64,000 nucleotides of DNA from Solibacteraceae bacterium (GTDB lineage: Bacteria > Acidobacteriota > Terriglobia > Bryobacterales > Bryobacteraceae): assembly GCA_026984795.1 (NCBI GenBank), contig JALSRK010000051.1, positions 62,001 to 126,000 of the forward strand, given 5' to 3'. Below the pieces are notes generated by a model. It was not told where the DNA came from. It ran no database searches and saw only the letters and a list, made by a program, of their open reading frames with translations. This document shows positions 16,300 through 25,136 of this stretch, piece by piece. The translations under genes were made by a program, and so were the position numbers. Position 1 is the first letter of the stretch; each line of letters starts with the position of its first letter.

Positions 16300-17550
16300 T
16301 CAGTTGAGGCGCCGGACCACCAGCGCCGAATTCTTACTGCCGAAGGCGATGCAGTTGGCCACGGCATGTTCAATGGAGAGCTTCCGGGCGCGGTGAGGGA
16401 TGTAATCGAGGTCACATTCCGGGTCCGGGACATCCACATTGAGAGTCGGTGGCGCGACCCCGTCGCGCATGGCCAACAGAGTGGCGGCCAGACCGGCGGC
16501 TCCGCAAGCGCCTTGGGGATGGCCGATCAGGCTCTTCAGCGACGAGCCAGGAACCTTGTAGGCATGCTTGCCGAAGGCGATCTTCATCGCCCTGGTCTCG
16601 ATGCGGTCGTTCAACTCCGTCGAGGTGCCATGGTAGTTGACGTAGTCCACATCGCCCGGTCCGATGCCCGCTTCCTTCATGGCCAACTTCATGGCGCGGG
16701 CGGGTTCCTCGCCGCACTCCTCCAGGCGAACCCTATGGAAGGCCTCGCAGGTGGAGCCGTAGCCGGCGATCTCGCCGTAGATCTTGGCGCCGCGGGCTTT
16801 GGCCTTTTGGTAATCTTCGAGCACGAGGAACCAGGCGCCCTCGCCGATCACGAAGCCGTCGCGGTCCCGGGAGAACGGCCGCGAGCCCCGGGCGGGCTCC
16901 TCGTTCCAGGAGCGGGTGAGGATGCGCATCAGCAAGAAGCCGCGGATGATGAGGGGGGCGATAGGAGCGTCGACGCCGCCGGCGACGATCGTGTCGATCA
17001 CCCCTGCCTGGATATGGCGGTACGCATATCCGATTGCGTCGGTCGAGGAGGTGCAGCCGGTAGAGACGACGTGGCTGAGCCCGCGGAAGCCGAAGCGCAT
17101 GGAGACTTCGCTGGCCAAAGTGCCGATGGTGGACGTCGGGATGACGTAGACGCTGCACTTCTTCTGCTCGCCGGCGTAATAGAGCCGGTACTGTTCCTCG
17201 GTGAACTCCTGGCTGCCGCCGCCGCTGCCCACTAGAACTCCGACGCCCCGCAACTCGTCCCGGCCAGCCGTCTCCGGGTCGAGGCCGGCATCCTCCAAAG
17301 CTTCTCCGGCGGCGGCGATGGCGAGTGGGGCGACGCGGGAGACGTGAGGGCGATCCTTGGGCGAGACATAGCGGCTCTCTTGGAAATCTTTGACCTCGCC
17401 GGCGATTTGGACGGGGTACTTGGAGGCGTCGAAGCGGCTGATCCGCCCAACGCCGCTGATACCCTTCCGGGTGGCTTCCCAAAACCGCTCCCGGCCGATC
17501 CCGTTGGGGCTGACCGCCCCGATCCCTGTTATGACAACTTTGTGCGCCAT
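16300..17550 (-). CDS. Beta-ketoacyl-ACP synthase family protein (KAS II-like)
   Basis: A 416-residue thiolase-fold condensing enzyme. The catalytic triad is intact: Cys166 in STGCTSS, His307 in YHGTST and His344 in GHPQGACG, spaced as in FabF. Start chosen at ATG 17550, giving the family opening 'MAHKVVITGIGAVSPNGIG'; the frame is open further upstream to 17583. The active-site context STGCTSSTDAIGYA differs from housekeeping FabF (usually ACATG), so it may act in a specialised lipid or polyketide pathway instead of bulk fatty-acid synthesis. No ACP, ketoreductase or other partner is adjacent, so its pathway is open. Confidence 0.9.
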   Translation of the reverse strand: MAHKVVITGIGAVSPNGIGRERFWEATRKGISGVGRISRFDASKYPVQIAGEVKDFQESRYVSPKDRPHVSRVAPLAIAAAGEALEDAGLDPETAGRDELRGVGVLVGSGGGSQEFTEEQYRLYYAGEQKKCSVYVIPTSTIGTLASEVSMRFGFRGLSHVVSTGCTSSTDAIGYAYRHIQAGVIDTIVAGGVDAPIAPLIIRGFLLMRILTRSWNEEPARGSRPFSRDRDGFVIGEGAWFLVLEDYQKAKARGAKIYGEIAGYGSTCEAFHRVRLEECGEEPARAMKLAMKEAGIGPGDVDYVNYHGTSTELNDRIETRAMKIAFGKHAYKVPGSSLKSLIGHPQGACGAAGLAATLLAMRDGVAPPTLNVDVPDPECDLDYIPHRARKLSIEHAVANCIAFGSKNSALVVRRLN

Positions 17551-17895
17551 ACTGCTGTCTGCTTTCTGCTCCCGTGTCGACACAACCGCCGCCGCTTCCG
17601 CCGGGCGGGCTCCGTCCGGCGTCCTTCGGCCATCCCGTCACCCTGGTCCGCCATGCGGGGGCTCCGGCCCGTAGCGAGGGATCACCTTGTGCTAGTATAA
17701 GCTGTTTCATAGGAACCGGTAGGTCAGTCGAACTCGCTCCCGCCCGTGCTACCCAACGACCTTGTCCAGTGGGCCGGGAGGTCGGGTTTGGGTAAAATGT
17801 GGAGTTCGATCCCGCACAGCACGCGATCGTGCGAAACCCTGTTTTTCAGAAGTACGTCTACTAGGGGGCGCGGTCTGGAAAGGAATGCGTTCTTG
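17551..17895. other. Intergenic region between divergent ketoacyl synthase and bamA
   Basis: This 345-bp stretch has no supported gene. The bamA frame is open through part of it, but the residues are not BamA-like. -10-like hexamers for the plus strand are TATAAG (17696-17701) and TAAAAT (17793-17798), neither with a convincing -35 partner. Confidence 0.5.
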
Positions 17896-20800
17896 ATGAG
17901 GTTGGCCAGGCGGCTTCGCCTGAAAGCCCGTGTCGAACTGTGCCTGATCCCGCTTTTGTGTCTGTTGCCGGTGCGGCCCGGCTGGGGGCAGACGGGGTCT
18001 GCGGCCTCGCCGCGGCAGCAGCAGGCGCCGCCCGCGCCGCAGCGCCAGGCGCCGCCCTCGCGGCAGCAGACGGCGCCCTCGAAACAGCCGGCGCCACCCC
18101 CTTCGCAAAGTCCTTTCGAAGCGGTTCCGGAGGCCCCGGCCGAGCAGCCCGCTAAACCGCAGCAGCAGGCTCCGTCACCGTTCGAAGCGCCCAAAGAGGT
18201 CAAGCCGCCTGAAAAGCCGGAGGTCGAAGACGTCATCGAAGCCATCGAATTCCGGGGCGCCCGCAGGATTCCGGCAGCGACTTTGCGGACGATGATCTTT
18301 TCGAAAAAGGGTGACCGGCTGGACATGGAGGCGCTGCACCGGGATTTCATGGCCCTTTGGAACACGGGCCGCTTCGATGACATCACCCTCGAGCGTGAGC
18401 GCGGCAAATACGGCTGGATCATCCGGTTCCGGCTCGTCGAGCGCCGCGTCGTGCGGTCCATCAAGTACGAGGGCATCAAATCGATCCAGATCTCCGATAT
18501 CCTGCAGCGCTTCAAAGAGCGTCGGGTGGGGCTGTCTGTCCAGACCCAGTACGACCCGAACAAAGTCCAGTACGCGGTGAACGTACTCAAAGAGTTCCTG
18601 GCGGAGCGCGGCCGGCAGTTCGCGACGGTGGAACCGCAGATCCGCCAGATTCCGCCGTCCTCGCTGGAGATCACGTTCAAGGTCAACGAGGGCCCGAAGG
18701 TCAAGGTCGGCAAGATCAATATTGAAGGGAACAAGGCTTTCAGCGATCGGGCCGTCATCCGCGCGATGGCCAATCTGAAACCGATCGGGATCCCGCACTC
18801 GATCCTGTTTGAGAACCTCTTCTCGAAAGCGTTCGATTCGACGAAGCTCGAAGAGGACAAGGAACGCATTCGCAACTTCTACCAGGAGCGGGGCTACTTC
18901 ACCGCCCGGACGCTGGACCACTCGATCAACATCCGCGACACCGGCGGCGGCTGGTTCAAGATCCCTCTCTTTTACCCGAACAAGCCCGGCAAGAAGGCGG
19001 ACATCACGATCAATGTCGAGGAGGGCCGGCAGTACCACCTCCGCAATATCCGGTTCGAGGGAGTGAAGCTGTTCCGGACTCCGCAAACGCTGATGCGGCC
19101 CCTGTTCAAGATGGACAAGGGCGACGTCTTCTCGACCAAGAAGCTGCGGGAGGGTTTGGACAACCTGCGCAAGCTCTACGGCGAGTTCGGCTACATCGAC
19201 ATGGTTCCCGAACCATATTTCGATCCGATCCCCGGCACCGACCAGATCGATTTCACCTTGTCGATCGACGAGGGTGATCAGTTCTTCGTCCGGCGGATCG
19301 AGTTCACCGGCAACACGACCACCCGCGACAAAGTGATCCGCCGCGAGCTCCTCATCGACGAGGGCGACATGTTCAACAAGCGGCTGTGGGAGGTAAGCCT
19401 GCTGCGCCTGAACCAGCTCGGCTACTTCGAAACCTTGAAAGAGGAGGAATCGGTCGATATCCGCCGGGATCCGAAAACGAAGACGGTGGACATCATCTTG
19501 CATGTGAAGGAGCGGGGCAAGAACTCCGTCAGCATGACCGGCGGGGTGTCCGGCATCGCCGGCACCTTCCTGGGATTCGGATACGCGACGAACAATTTCC
19601 TCGGGCTGGGCGAGACGCTTTCCATCGACGCCCAGCTCGGTACGCGGCTGCGGAGCGTGACTTTCGGATTCACGGAACCCTATCTGTTCGATCGTCCGAT
19701 CCAAGCGGGATTCACCGTCTTCACCAGCCACTTCGACTTCGACCAAGGGAGGGAACTGTCGCTGCTGACGGGGCGAAACCTGATTCCCCTTTTCAACGCG
19801 CTGGGCCAGCAGAATCTGCTGAACTACACCACCCAGGGATATGGGTTCACCACTTTCGTCAGTTACCCGCTGCGGCGGTCCTTCGCCCGGGTAAGCTTGA
19901 CCTATGGCTATGACCGTCAGGACATCGAACCGCTCACTGACGCCGCCCGGGTGTATTTCGAGTTCCTGAATTTCCAAGGTCTCAGCGGTCCGAATTCGCT
20001 GGCGGGGATCCGAACGAGCCGCATCGTGCCAGCTTACATCTACAACACGATCGATCACCCGATCACGCCCACGCGGGGCAAGTCGCTGTTTGTTTCCCTT
20101 TCGTTCGCGGGTCTCGGCGGCAATGTGAAACTGATCGCGCCGACGATCAACTTCAAACACTTCCGCAAGGCGCTCAAGCCTTCGCACGTGCTCGGATTCA
20201 ACCTGATGGCCCGAATGGTGACCGGTTACGCGGGCCTCGCGCCGCCACCCTTCAACCGTTTCTACATGGGCGGGGAGAACGACATTCGGGGGTTCCAGAT
20301 CTGGGGAATCAGCCCACAGGCCTGGATTCCCAGCGTGGCGACGGTGCCGGTGCTGAATGCCGACGGCTCGGCTCGTCGGCAGAAGACGGTGGACGATCAG
20401 GGCAATGAGGTCTTCGTCAACGTGACCCAACAGATCCCCATCTATCAGATGATCTGGCCGGGTGGCGATCTCTCCACTGTCGGCAACGTGGAGTACCGCA
20501 TTCCGCTGTTCGGTCCGGTGACGCTCGCCTTCTTCGCCGATGCGGGGATCAACCGCATCATCTTCCCGAGCCAGTTACGGTTGAACTCCGGGCGGCTGTC
20601 CGAGCTCAACGGCTTGTTTCCCCAGGCCGGTTTCGACGGCAGGGCGATCGTCGATTCCGACACCGAGAAGCTGCGCATGTCGACGGGGGTGGAGTTTCAG
20701 ATCATGATGCCGGTGGTCAACGCCCCGTTCCGGTTTTACTGGGCGTACAATCCATTCATCTTGCGCAAGCTTCTCGTGCCTCCGATCGTGGCCGACCGTT

Positions 20801-20913
20801 CGCTTTTCCCGAACCAGACGACCTTCATCAACGCCGTGACGCGTTTCGGCCGCGTGTTGCCCTTCCGGGAAGACAGGTCCACCTTCCGGTTCACCATCAG
20901 CCGGACGTTCTGA
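17896..20913 (+). CDS. bamA: Outer membrane protein assembly factor BamA
   Basis: A 1005-residue outer-membrane protein that folds and inserts beta-barrel proteins. A signal peptide (about residues 1-32, ending WGQ) precedes a Pro/Gln-rich low-complexity linker (about 35-105), then five POTRA domains (about 110-500) and a 16-strand barrel (about 520-1005) with the IRGF motif at 797-800 and C-terminal Phe. The linker and long barrel loops make it larger than E. coli BamA (810). ATG 17896 is chosen because it directly precedes the signal peptide; AAAGGA lies 12 nt upstream. The next gene encodes an OmpH/Skp chaperone, the classic bamA-skp pairing. Confidence 0.95.
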   Translation: MRLARRLRLKARVELCLIPLLCLLPVRPGWGQTGSAASPRQQQAPPAPQRQAPPSRQQTAPSKQPAPPPSQSPFEAVPEAPAEQPAKPQQQAPSPFEAPKEVKPPEKPEVEDVIEAIEFRGARRIPAATLRTMIFSKKGDRLDMEALHRDFMALWNTGRFDDITLERERGKYGWIIRFRLVERRVVRSIKYEGIKSIQISDILQRFKERRVGLSVQTQYDPNKVQYAVNVLKEFLAERGRQFATVEPQIRQIPPSSLEITFKVNEGPKVKVGKINIEGNKAFSDRAVIRAMANLKPIGIPHSILFENLFSKAFDSTKLEEDKERIRNFYQERGYFTARTLDHSINIRDTGGGWFKIPLFYPNKPGKKADITINVEEGRQYHLRNIRFEGVKLFRTPQTLMRPLFKMDKGDVFSTKKLREGLDNLRKLYGEFGYIDMVPEPYFDPIPGTDQIDFTLSIDEGDQFFVRRIEFTGNTTTRDKVIRRELLIDEGDMFNKRLWEVSLLRLNQLGYFETLKEEESVDIRRDPKTKTVDIILHVKERGKNSVSMTGGVSGIAGTFLGFGYATNNFLGLGETLSIDAQLGTRLRSVTFGFTEPYLFDRPIQAGFTVFTSHFDFDQGRELSLLTGRNLIPLFNALGQQNLLNYTTQGYGFTTFVSYPLRRSFARVSLTYGYDRQDIEPLTDAARVYFEFLNFQGLSGPNSLAGIRTSRIVPAYIYNTIDHPITPTRGKSLFVSLSFAGLGGNVKLIAPTINFKHFRKALKPSHVLGFNLMARMVTGYAGLAPPPFNRFYMGGENDIRGFQIWGISPQAWIPSVATVPVLNADGSARRQKTVDDQGNEVFVNVTQQIPIYQMIWPGGDLSTVGNVEYRIPLFGPVTLAFFADAGINRIIFPSQLRLNSGRLSELNGLFPQAGFDGRAIVDSDTEKLRMSTGVEFQIMMPVVNAPFRFYWAYNPFILRKLLVPPIVADRSLFPNQTTFINAVTRFGRVLPFREDRSTFRFTISRTF

Positions 20914-20973
20914 AACGGCTGAGCCCTGGCGGCAGTATGTTAAAATCGATCTAGCCTCAGGAGTTTACACAGC

Positions 20974-21582
20974 GTGATCAGAAAGATACTGTTCATCGCC
21001 GCGGCGATTGCGTGCCCGCTGGTCGCACAGAGCGAAGGCCCGCCGACGAAAGTGGGGATCATCCACATCCAGAACGCTCTTCTCGGCACCAAAGAGGGAC
21101 AGAAGGCGGCTCAGGACCTCCAAGCGAAATTCGAGCCCACGAGCAAGAAGCTCCAGAGCATGCGGGACGAGATCAACCGCCTGCAGGCCGAGCTGAGCAA
21201 GGGATCGAACACGATGGGCGAAGAGCGGCGGCGCGAGTTGGCCCGCCAGATCGATCAGAAGACGCGCGAGCTGAATCGGGCCACCGAGGACGCCCAGGAC
21301 GCCTTCCAGCAGGAGCAGCAAAAGATCCTCCAGCGGCTGGGGCAGAAGATGATGGCGGTGATCGGCAAGTACTCCCGGGAGCACGGTTACGCGGTCATTC
21401 TGGATGTGAGCAACCCGCAATCGCCCGTCCTGTACGCCGCCAACGGCGTGGACATCACGCAAGACATCATCAAGCTCTACGATGAAGAAGCCGAGAAGGC
21501 TGCGGTGAGTTCCGCCTCTCCCAGCTCGACCGGCTCCGGGACGTCTGGGCAGGGGACGACTGCAGCCGCCGCGAAACCTTGA
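20974..21582 (+). CDS. OmpH/Skp family periplasmic chaperone
   Basis: A 202-residue secreted protein with GTG start at 20974 behind CAGGAG. A signal peptide (about residues 1-19) is followed by the Skp-like 'VGIIHIQNALLGTKEGQKAA' region and a long coiled-coil (about residues 45-125, EINRLQAELSKG...). The C-terminus ends in a low-complexity Ser/Gly/Thr tail. Skp proteins hold unfolded outer-membrane proteins in the periplasm and hand them to BamA. A TGTTAAAAT extended -10 at 20937-20945 may give it its own promoter. Confidence 0.9.
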   Translation: MIRKILFIAAAIACPLVAQSEGPPTKVGIIHIQNALLGTKEGQKAAQDLQAKFEPTSKKLQSMRDEINRLQAELSKGSNTMGEERRRELARQIDQKTRELNRATEDAQDAFQQEQQKILQRLGQKMMAVIGKYSREHGYAVILDVSNPQSPVLYAANGVDITQDIIKLYDEEAEKAAVSSASPSSTGSGTSGQGTTAAAAKP

Positions 21583-21610
21583 GATTCGCATCCTGGTAAG
21601 GGATTTCGTT

Positions 21611-21637
21611 GCCGCCGGCGTTGCGTGGCGGCTTTTT
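21611..21637 (+). terminator. Rho-independent terminator after ompH
   Basis: GCCGCC and GGCGGC form a 6-bp GC stem around a 10-nt loop, followed immediately by five T residues (21633-21637). It lies 28 bp after the ompH stop codon and would end the bamA-ompH transcript. Confidence 0.75.
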
Positions 21638-21754
21638 CGACCGCTTCCGGGTCAGTCCACGTCCCGGTGGACGCGAGGCGCCGCCGGCCCCAACGGGAAA
21701 GAGTAGGCGCGGGCCGGTGGCCGTTACGGGTGGGCCGAGGGGTCCGGGAAGCGG

Positions 21755-22189
21755 TTACCGGGCTTCGCGAAGTTCCAGCTCGGTTTCCCGCTGGCAGCAC
21801 ATGCAGATGCCCGGTGTATAGGTCCGGATGGAGCAGGTGCTGCACCAGTAGCTCACGTAGAGTTTCTTACCGTGTTCGAGCACCCAGAACGCCTTCCTGT
21901 GGAACGGCGCCACGCGGAAGCGGTCTTTCGCGACGAAATGCCCCTGCAACCCCATCCGGCGGCCCGCCAGACGTTTGTCGCTGAGGACCGCGACGGTCTC
22001 GCGGTCGCCTTCCAAGCCGACAAGCCGGCCGTGGTCGGTCTTGAGTACGGGGCTCCCGTCCCGGAGCCCTTCCAGCTTACCGCGGATTACCTGGCCGGCT
22101 GCATGCTCATCCGTGTGGCCGGTCTGCGCCGGCGTCCAGCCAGCGACCAGAAGCAAGATTCCCAGCAGGTGGACAACCCCTCTCATCAT
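21755..22189 (-). CDS. Secreted hypothetical protein with C-terminal Cys cluster
   Basis: A 144-residue protein not assigned to a named family. The start at 22189 (or 22186) yields a clear signal peptide (MRGVVHLLGILLLVAGWTPAQ). The middle is beta-rich and contains a run resembling an S1/copper-handling-like small barrel (GKLEGLRDGSPVLKTDHGRLVGL). The C-terminus carries WCSTCSIR and ICMCCQRE, a four-to-five Cys cluster suited to bind a metal. It is divergent from lutA, and the promoters of the two genes must overlap. Confidence 0.7.
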   Translation of the reverse strand: MMRGVVHLLGILLLVAGWTPAQTGHTDEHAAGQVIRGKLEGLRDGSPVLKTDHGRLVGLEGDRETVAVLSDKRLAGRRMGLQGHFVAKDRFRVAPFHRKAFWVLEHGKKLYVSYWCSTCSIRTYTPGICMCCQRETELELREAR

Positions 22190-22224
22190 TGGGATTGGAT
22201 GCAGCGGCGGCGCCGGAGGAAGCT

Positions 22225-22234
22225 GGTACAATTG
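22225..22234 (+). promoter_or_regulatory. Extended -10 element of lutABC
   Basis: TGGTACAAT (22224-22232) is a TGn extended -10. It ends 9 nt before the lutA ATG at 22242, and no Shine-Dalgarno sits in between, so the lut mRNA may start at or next to the start codon. No -35 is recognisable, as is common with extended -10 promoters. Confidence 0.5.
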
Positions 22235-22241
22235 ATGATTC

Positions 22242-22967
22242 ATGGCTGGCCGCGTCTCTTTATTCGTTACCTGTATCGTTGACCAGCTCTTCCCGCGCGT
22301 GGGCCTGGCCATGGCCGACGTACTGGAGCGCGTCGGCTGGGAGGTGGAGTTCCGCCGGGACCAGACCTGCTGCGGCCAGCCGGCGTTCAACAGCGGCTAC
22401 TGGGACGAGGCCCGGCAGGTGGCGCGGCACTTCCTCCAGGTGTTCGCGGATGCCGACTACATCGTGGTGCCCTCGGGCTCCTGCACCTCGATGATCACGC
22501 ATCACTTCGAGGAGTTGTTTGCCAGCGACCCGGCGGCGCTGGAGGAGGTCCGGTCCCTGCGTTCCCGCGTATGGGAATTCTCGCAGTTCCTTCTGGAAGT
22601 GGCCGGCGTGGAGGACGTTGGGGCGCGCTTTGAGAGGGTGGTCACCTATCACGACAGTTGCCACGCGCTGCGGGAGCTGAAGATCAAGGAAGGCCCGCGC
22701 CGGCTGTTGCGCCGCGTCCGTGGCCTGGAGCTCCGGGAGATGGAGATCGCCGAAGAGTGTTGCGGGTTCGGCGGTACCTTCTCGGTGAAATTCGCCGACG
22801 TCTCCGGCGCGATGGCGGAGACGAAGATCGACTCGATCCTACGGACGGGGGCCGAGGGAGTGGTCTCGATCGATTCGAGTTGCTTGATGCAGATCCGCGG
22901 AGCGCTCGAGCGCCGGGCGCCGGGGGTGGAAACGTGGCACCTGGCGGAGGTGCTGGCCAGCCAGTGA
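22242..22967 (+). CDS. lutA: Lactate utilization protein A (CCG-domain Fe-S protein)
   Basis: A 241-residue cytoplasmic protein of the LutA/YkgE family with two CCG domains: TCCGQPAFNSGYW (about residues 42-54) and ECCGFGGTFSVK (about 166-177), plus SGSCTSM. These bind Fe-S clusters, as in heterodisulfide reductase and GlpC. With lutB and lutC it forms the L-lactate oxidation complex described in Bacillus. First gene of the operon; lutB begins 13 bp after its stop. Confidence 0.95.
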   Translation: MAGRVSLFVTCIVDQLFPRVGLAMADVLERVGWEVEFRRDQTCCGQPAFNSGYWDEARQVARHFLQVFADADYIVVPSGSCTSMITHHFEELFASDPAALEEVRSLRSRVWEFSQFLLEVAGVEDVGARFERVVTYHDSCHALRELKIKEGPRRLLRRVRGLELREMEIAEECCGFGGTFSVKFADVSGAMAETKIDSILRTGAEGVVSIDSSCLMQIRGALERRAPGVETWHLAEVLASQ

Positions 22968-22980
22968 GGCCGGGACGACC

Positions 22981-24420
22981 ATGAGACCGATTCCAGTAGA
23001 GAGCCTGCGGGCAACGCTGTCCAACCAGCCGCTGGAGGAGGCGATCTACGCTTCCACCCGGCGGCTGATGGAGAAACGGGCGGCTTCCATTCCCGAGCAT
23101 CTCAGAGAGGATTTCCAAAAGTGGCGCGAACAGGCGCACCGGATCAAACGCCACACGCTGGAGAACCTCGACTACTATCTGGAACTGCTGGAGGACCGGC
23201 TGCGGGCGCGCGGGGGCAAGCTCGTCTACGCCCGCGACGGCGCCGAGGTGGCCCGGTTCATCACTGAGGTGGCCAAGGAGAGGGGGGTGCGGCTGGTCGT
23301 CAAGTCGAAGTCGATGACGACCGAGGAGATCCACCTGAACGAATGGCTCGAGCGCGAGGGCATCGAGACGGTCGAGACGGACCTCGGCGAGTACATCATC
23401 CAGCTCGCCGGGGAGCGGCCTTCGCACATCGTGGCCCCGGCCCTGCACAAGACGCGATACCAGATCGCCGATCTGTTTCACGAGAAGCTCCGGGTCGAGC
23501 GCGAGGAGGAGCCGGAGAAGCAGACGCTGATCGCCAGGCGGGTGCTGAGGGAGAAGTTCCTTTCGGCGGGTCTTGGAGTGACTGGGGCGAATTTCGTGGT
23601 GGCCGAATCCGGCTCGATCGCTATCATCGAGAACGAGGGCAACGCGCGGCTGTGCAGTTCGCTTCCCCCGATTCATATCGCCGTGGCCGGGATCGAGAAG
23701 CTGGTGCCCCGGGCGCGGGATCTGGCGGTGTTCTTCAAATTGTTGGGGCGCAGCGGCACGGGCCAGCCGCTGACGGTCTATACCTCGCTGCTCACCGGTC
23801 CGCGGCGGGAAGGGGAGATCGACGGCCCGGAAGAGTTCTACCTCGTGCTGCTCGACAGCGGCCGCACGAAGGTGCTGGCGGAGCCGCGGCGCCGGGAGTC
23901 ACTCTACTGTATCCGGTGCGGGGCCTGTTTGAACCATTGTCCGGTGTACCGAAAGATCGGCGGCCACAACTATCCGTGGGTCTACTCCGGCCCTATAGGA
24001 GCGATCATTACGCCGCAGTTCCACGGCATGGAGAAGGACTGGTGGCTGCCGTTCGCTTCGAGCCTGTGCGGGGCCTGCGGGGAGGTCTGTCCGGTGAAGA
24101 TCGATATCCCGCGGATCCTGCTGGATCTGCGCGCCGAGGCGGTGCGCGAGAAGATCCGCTCCGGGGAAGCGAGGCTGGAGCGGCTGGCGTTCCGGCTCTG
24201 GGCTTGGGTCATGACGCACCCGAAGGTTTACGAGGCCGCCGGGCTGTTCAATTTGGCCCTTCGGGACGACGAATCTGGGTGGAAGGACACCGTTCCCGGC
24301 GTCTTCCACGCCGGCCCTTTGAAGGAGTGGTTGCGTTTTCGGAAACTGCCTGCTCCTCCGGCGAAGACGTTCCGCGACCTGTGGGCGGCGCGGCGGCAGA
24401 AGGAAGCCTTGGAGGAGTAG
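22981..24420 (+). CDS. lutB: Lactate utilization protein B (LUD domain plus ferredoxin domain)
   Basis: A 479-residue iron-sulfur oxidoreductase of the LutB/YkgF family. The N-terminal LUD domain (about residues 65-290, with VVAESGSIAIIENEGNARL) is followed by two [4Fe-4S] motifs, CIRCGACLNHCP (from Cys310) and CGACGEVCP (from Cys363), and a C-terminal helical tail. It carries electrons during lactate oxidation. Both Cys motifs are complete. It ends TAG, 5 bp before the lutC start. Confidence 0.95.
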   Translation: MRPIPVESLRATLSNQPLEEAIYASTRRLMEKRAASIPEHLREDFQKWREQAHRIKRHTLENLDYYLELLEDRLRARGGKLVYARDGAEVARFITEVAKERGVRLVVKSKSMTTEEIHLNEWLEREGIETVETDLGEYIIQLAGERPSHIVAPALHKTRYQIADLFHEKLRVEREEEPEKQTLIARRVLREKFLSAGLGVTGANFVVAESGSIAIIENEGNARLCSSLPPIHIAVAGIEKLVPRARDLAVFFKLLGRSGTGQPLTVYTSLLTGPRREGEIDGPEEFYLVLLDSGRTKVLAEPRRRESLYCIRCGACLNHCPVYRKIGGHNYPWVYSGPIGAIITPQFHGMEKDWWLPFASSLCGACGEVCPVKIDIPRILLDLRAEAVREKIRSGEARLERLAFRLWAWVMTHPKVYEAAGLFNLALRDDESGWKDTVPGVFHAGPLKEWLRFRKLPAPPAKTFRDLWAARRQKEALEE

Positions 24421-24425
24421 CGCTG

Positions 24426-25070
24426 GTGAGTGCCGACGACGTGCGCGAGGAGATTCTGGCAAAAGTCAGGTCCGCCATCGGCAGGGAGCGGGGGCGCCCG
24501 GCGCCGGAGCCGCCCGAGCCCTTATTGGAAGTGCCGGAGATGCTGCTCCAGCAGCGCGTCGAGCAGTTTTCCGCAGCGCTGGAAAAGCTGTCCGGAAAAG
24601 CTCACGTGGCCGAGACCGCAGAGGCGGCGCGGGCGCTGGTGGAGGAGCTGATCAGCCAGCGGAGCGCCATCGCCTCCAACAGCCCGCTGCTGCGGGAGTA
24701 TGGAATCGCCAGCTTGCCGGGCGTCTTCACCGGGTACACAGACGCGGCGGAGCTGAAGGAGGCCTGCGCTTCCGCCGACGTCGGCATCACCGGAGCCGAC
24801 TACGCCCTCGCCGATACGGGCAGCCTGGTGACGCTGTCGGCTCCCGGCGAGGCGCGGATCATCTCCCTGCTGCCGCCCGTACACGTCGCGCTGGTGCCGA
24901 GGGATCGCCTGCTCACCGGGTTGGACGAGCTGTTTACCGTCCTGCCGGACCCGGCTGAGCAGACCAGTTCCATGGTCATCATTACCGGACCCAGCCGCAC
25001 CGCCGACATCGAGCAGATCCTGGTGAAGGGTGTGCACGGGCCACGCATGCTGCACGCGATTCTGGTCTGA
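24426..25070 (+). CDS. lutC: Lactate utilization protein C (LUD domain)
   Basis: A 214-residue LUD-domain protein. The frame is open far upstream inside lutB, but LutC similarity begins at GTG 24426 (VSADDVREEILAKVRSA). Family-typical ITGADYALADTGSLV and ITGPSRTADIEQILVKGVHGP motifs are present. Third gene of the lut operon, whose product set oxidises lactate in the cytoplasm. No lactate permease is adjacent, although several organic-acid carriers occur elsewhere in the window. Confidence 0.93.
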   Translation: MSADDVREEILAKVRSAIGRERGRPAPEPPEPLLEVPEMLLQQRVEQFSAALEKLSGKAHVAETAEAARALVEELISQRSAIASNSPLLREYGIASLPGVFTGYTDAAELKEACASADVGITGADYALADTGSLVTLSAPGEARIISLLPPVHVALVPRDRLLTGLDELFTVLPDPAEQTSSMVIITGPSRTADIEQILVKGVHGPRMLHAILV

Positions 25071-25136
25071 AGCTTCCCGGGGGTGGGCAACAGGCGTTCC
25101 TCCCGGGCCATCCAGCGCCGCCGGCCGTGGGTTTTC

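Noticed and set aside
18175-20430. 751-residue minus-strand open frame opposite bamA
   Set aside because: Antisense to an unmistakable BamA. Composition is Arg/Asp/Leu-rich and without recognisable domains.
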